Shown here: piece after piece, positions 63,826-64,000 of the stretch
How positions within the stretch are numbered: the stretch's first letter is position 1
Layout of the letters: every line of letters starts with the position of its first letter
Assembly (NCBI GenBank): GCA_003280915.1
Contig: QCDL01000003.1
Location: 62,001-126,000, forward strand
From: Prochlorococcus sp. AG-355-I04
Lineage (GTDB): Bacteria; Cyanobacteriota; Cyanobacteriia; PCC-6307; Cyanobiaceae
Length of the DNA: 64,000 nt
Reading direction: 5' to 3'
Notes under the pieces: generated by a model
The model's input: only the letters and a program-made list of their open reading frames with translations
Told to the model about the DNA's origin: nothing
Database searches by the model: none
Translations under genes and position numbers: made by a program

Positions 63826-64000
63826 ACATTAATTAAAAATTAATATGTTTAATTTAAAAAATAATTTACTAATTTAATCTTTTTTCCCTGACAATTAACT
63901 CTAAAAAGTTATTAATAATACGCCTTTTATTTCATAAATCTTAAGAAGTTGTGAATTTAAATGTTTTTCTTTTAACAAAGGATGCATGTTTAAAAAAATT
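63826..64000. other. A+T-rich divergent region; possible start of a plus-strand gene at the edge
   Basis: The 175 bases beyond ctaA hold no complete gene. An ATG at 63986 preceded by AAAGGA opens MFKKI before the window ends. In cyanobacteria ctaA is often divergent from ctaC (cytochrome oxidase subunit II), so this may be its start, but five codons cannot prove it. Confidence 0.25.

Overview
The window is strongly A+T-rich and is almost entirely packed with short-spaced genes on both strands. It contains genes found only in oxygenic phototrophs: psaF-psaJ, petC-petA, psb27, a high-light-inducible chlorophyll-binding protein, DUF2854 and DUF3067. Gene content, base composition, frequent TTG starts and a very streamlined layout point to a high-light-adapted Prochlorococcus (marine picocyanobacterium). 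It reads as core chromosome. I see no prophage, insertion sequence, CRISPR array, toxin-antitoxin pair or genomic-island signature.

Layout from left to right. Positions 1-7930 are mostly minus strand: the start of transaldolase (cut by the edge), ftsI with an FtsL-like gene, a CPBP protease, lepB, an ArsC/Spx-like protein, a pyrophosphatase homologue with altered active site, and two small hypothetical genes; a plus-strand tandem histidine phosphatase lies among them. Positions 8000-17150 hold proS, psb27, purA, a PfkB kinase, cutA, cobK, ssb, DUF2854, argB and a DUF3153 protein. Positions 17150-24150 hold priA, the principal sigma factor rpoD, hemC, a canonical pyrophosphatase and an M32 carboxypeptidase. 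Positions 24250-27700 form a plus-strand cluster: YjbQ, pterin dehydratase, a CobW GTPase with a perfect His-rich repeat, and a ferric-iron-type permease. Positions 27690-38850 hold a flippase-like protein, larC, xth, hemL, a band-7 protein, YajQ, two P-loop/Rossmann proteins, an SDR and map. Positions 38880-47130 hold rplS, tRNA-Trp, tRNA-Asp, gltX, a Na+/H+ antiporter, tsaD with an hli gene, psaFJ, gmk and rqcH. Positions 47160-52370 group thylakoid/envelope genes: tatC, DUF3067, petC, petA, lgt, cobM and a RodZ-like protein. The rest holds ppx, ubiA, ldcA, ispD, fabG, groL without groES, and a minus-strand operon ctaA-ctaB-ABC ATPase-ABC permease-repeat protein.

Functionally the window links tetrapyrrole supply (hemC, hemL, ctaA, ctaB, cobK, cobM) to the photosynthetic chain (psaFJ, petCA, psb27, hli), to its export and assembly (tatC, lepB, lgt) and to translation (proS, gltX, two tRNAs, rplS, map, tsaD). 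Genes missed by a 60-residue cutoff and recovered here are hli (42747-42923), psaJ (44655-44789) and a 59-residue membrane protein (57364-57543).

No dramatic new system is visible. The most interesting points are a pyrophosphatase homologue with at least one lost catalytic aspartate beside an intact second copy; three independent in-frame tandem DNA repeats in an otherwise repeat-poor genome; a perfect 22-bp palindrome spanning the hemL stop codon; and several small uncharacterised proteins in suggestive contexts.
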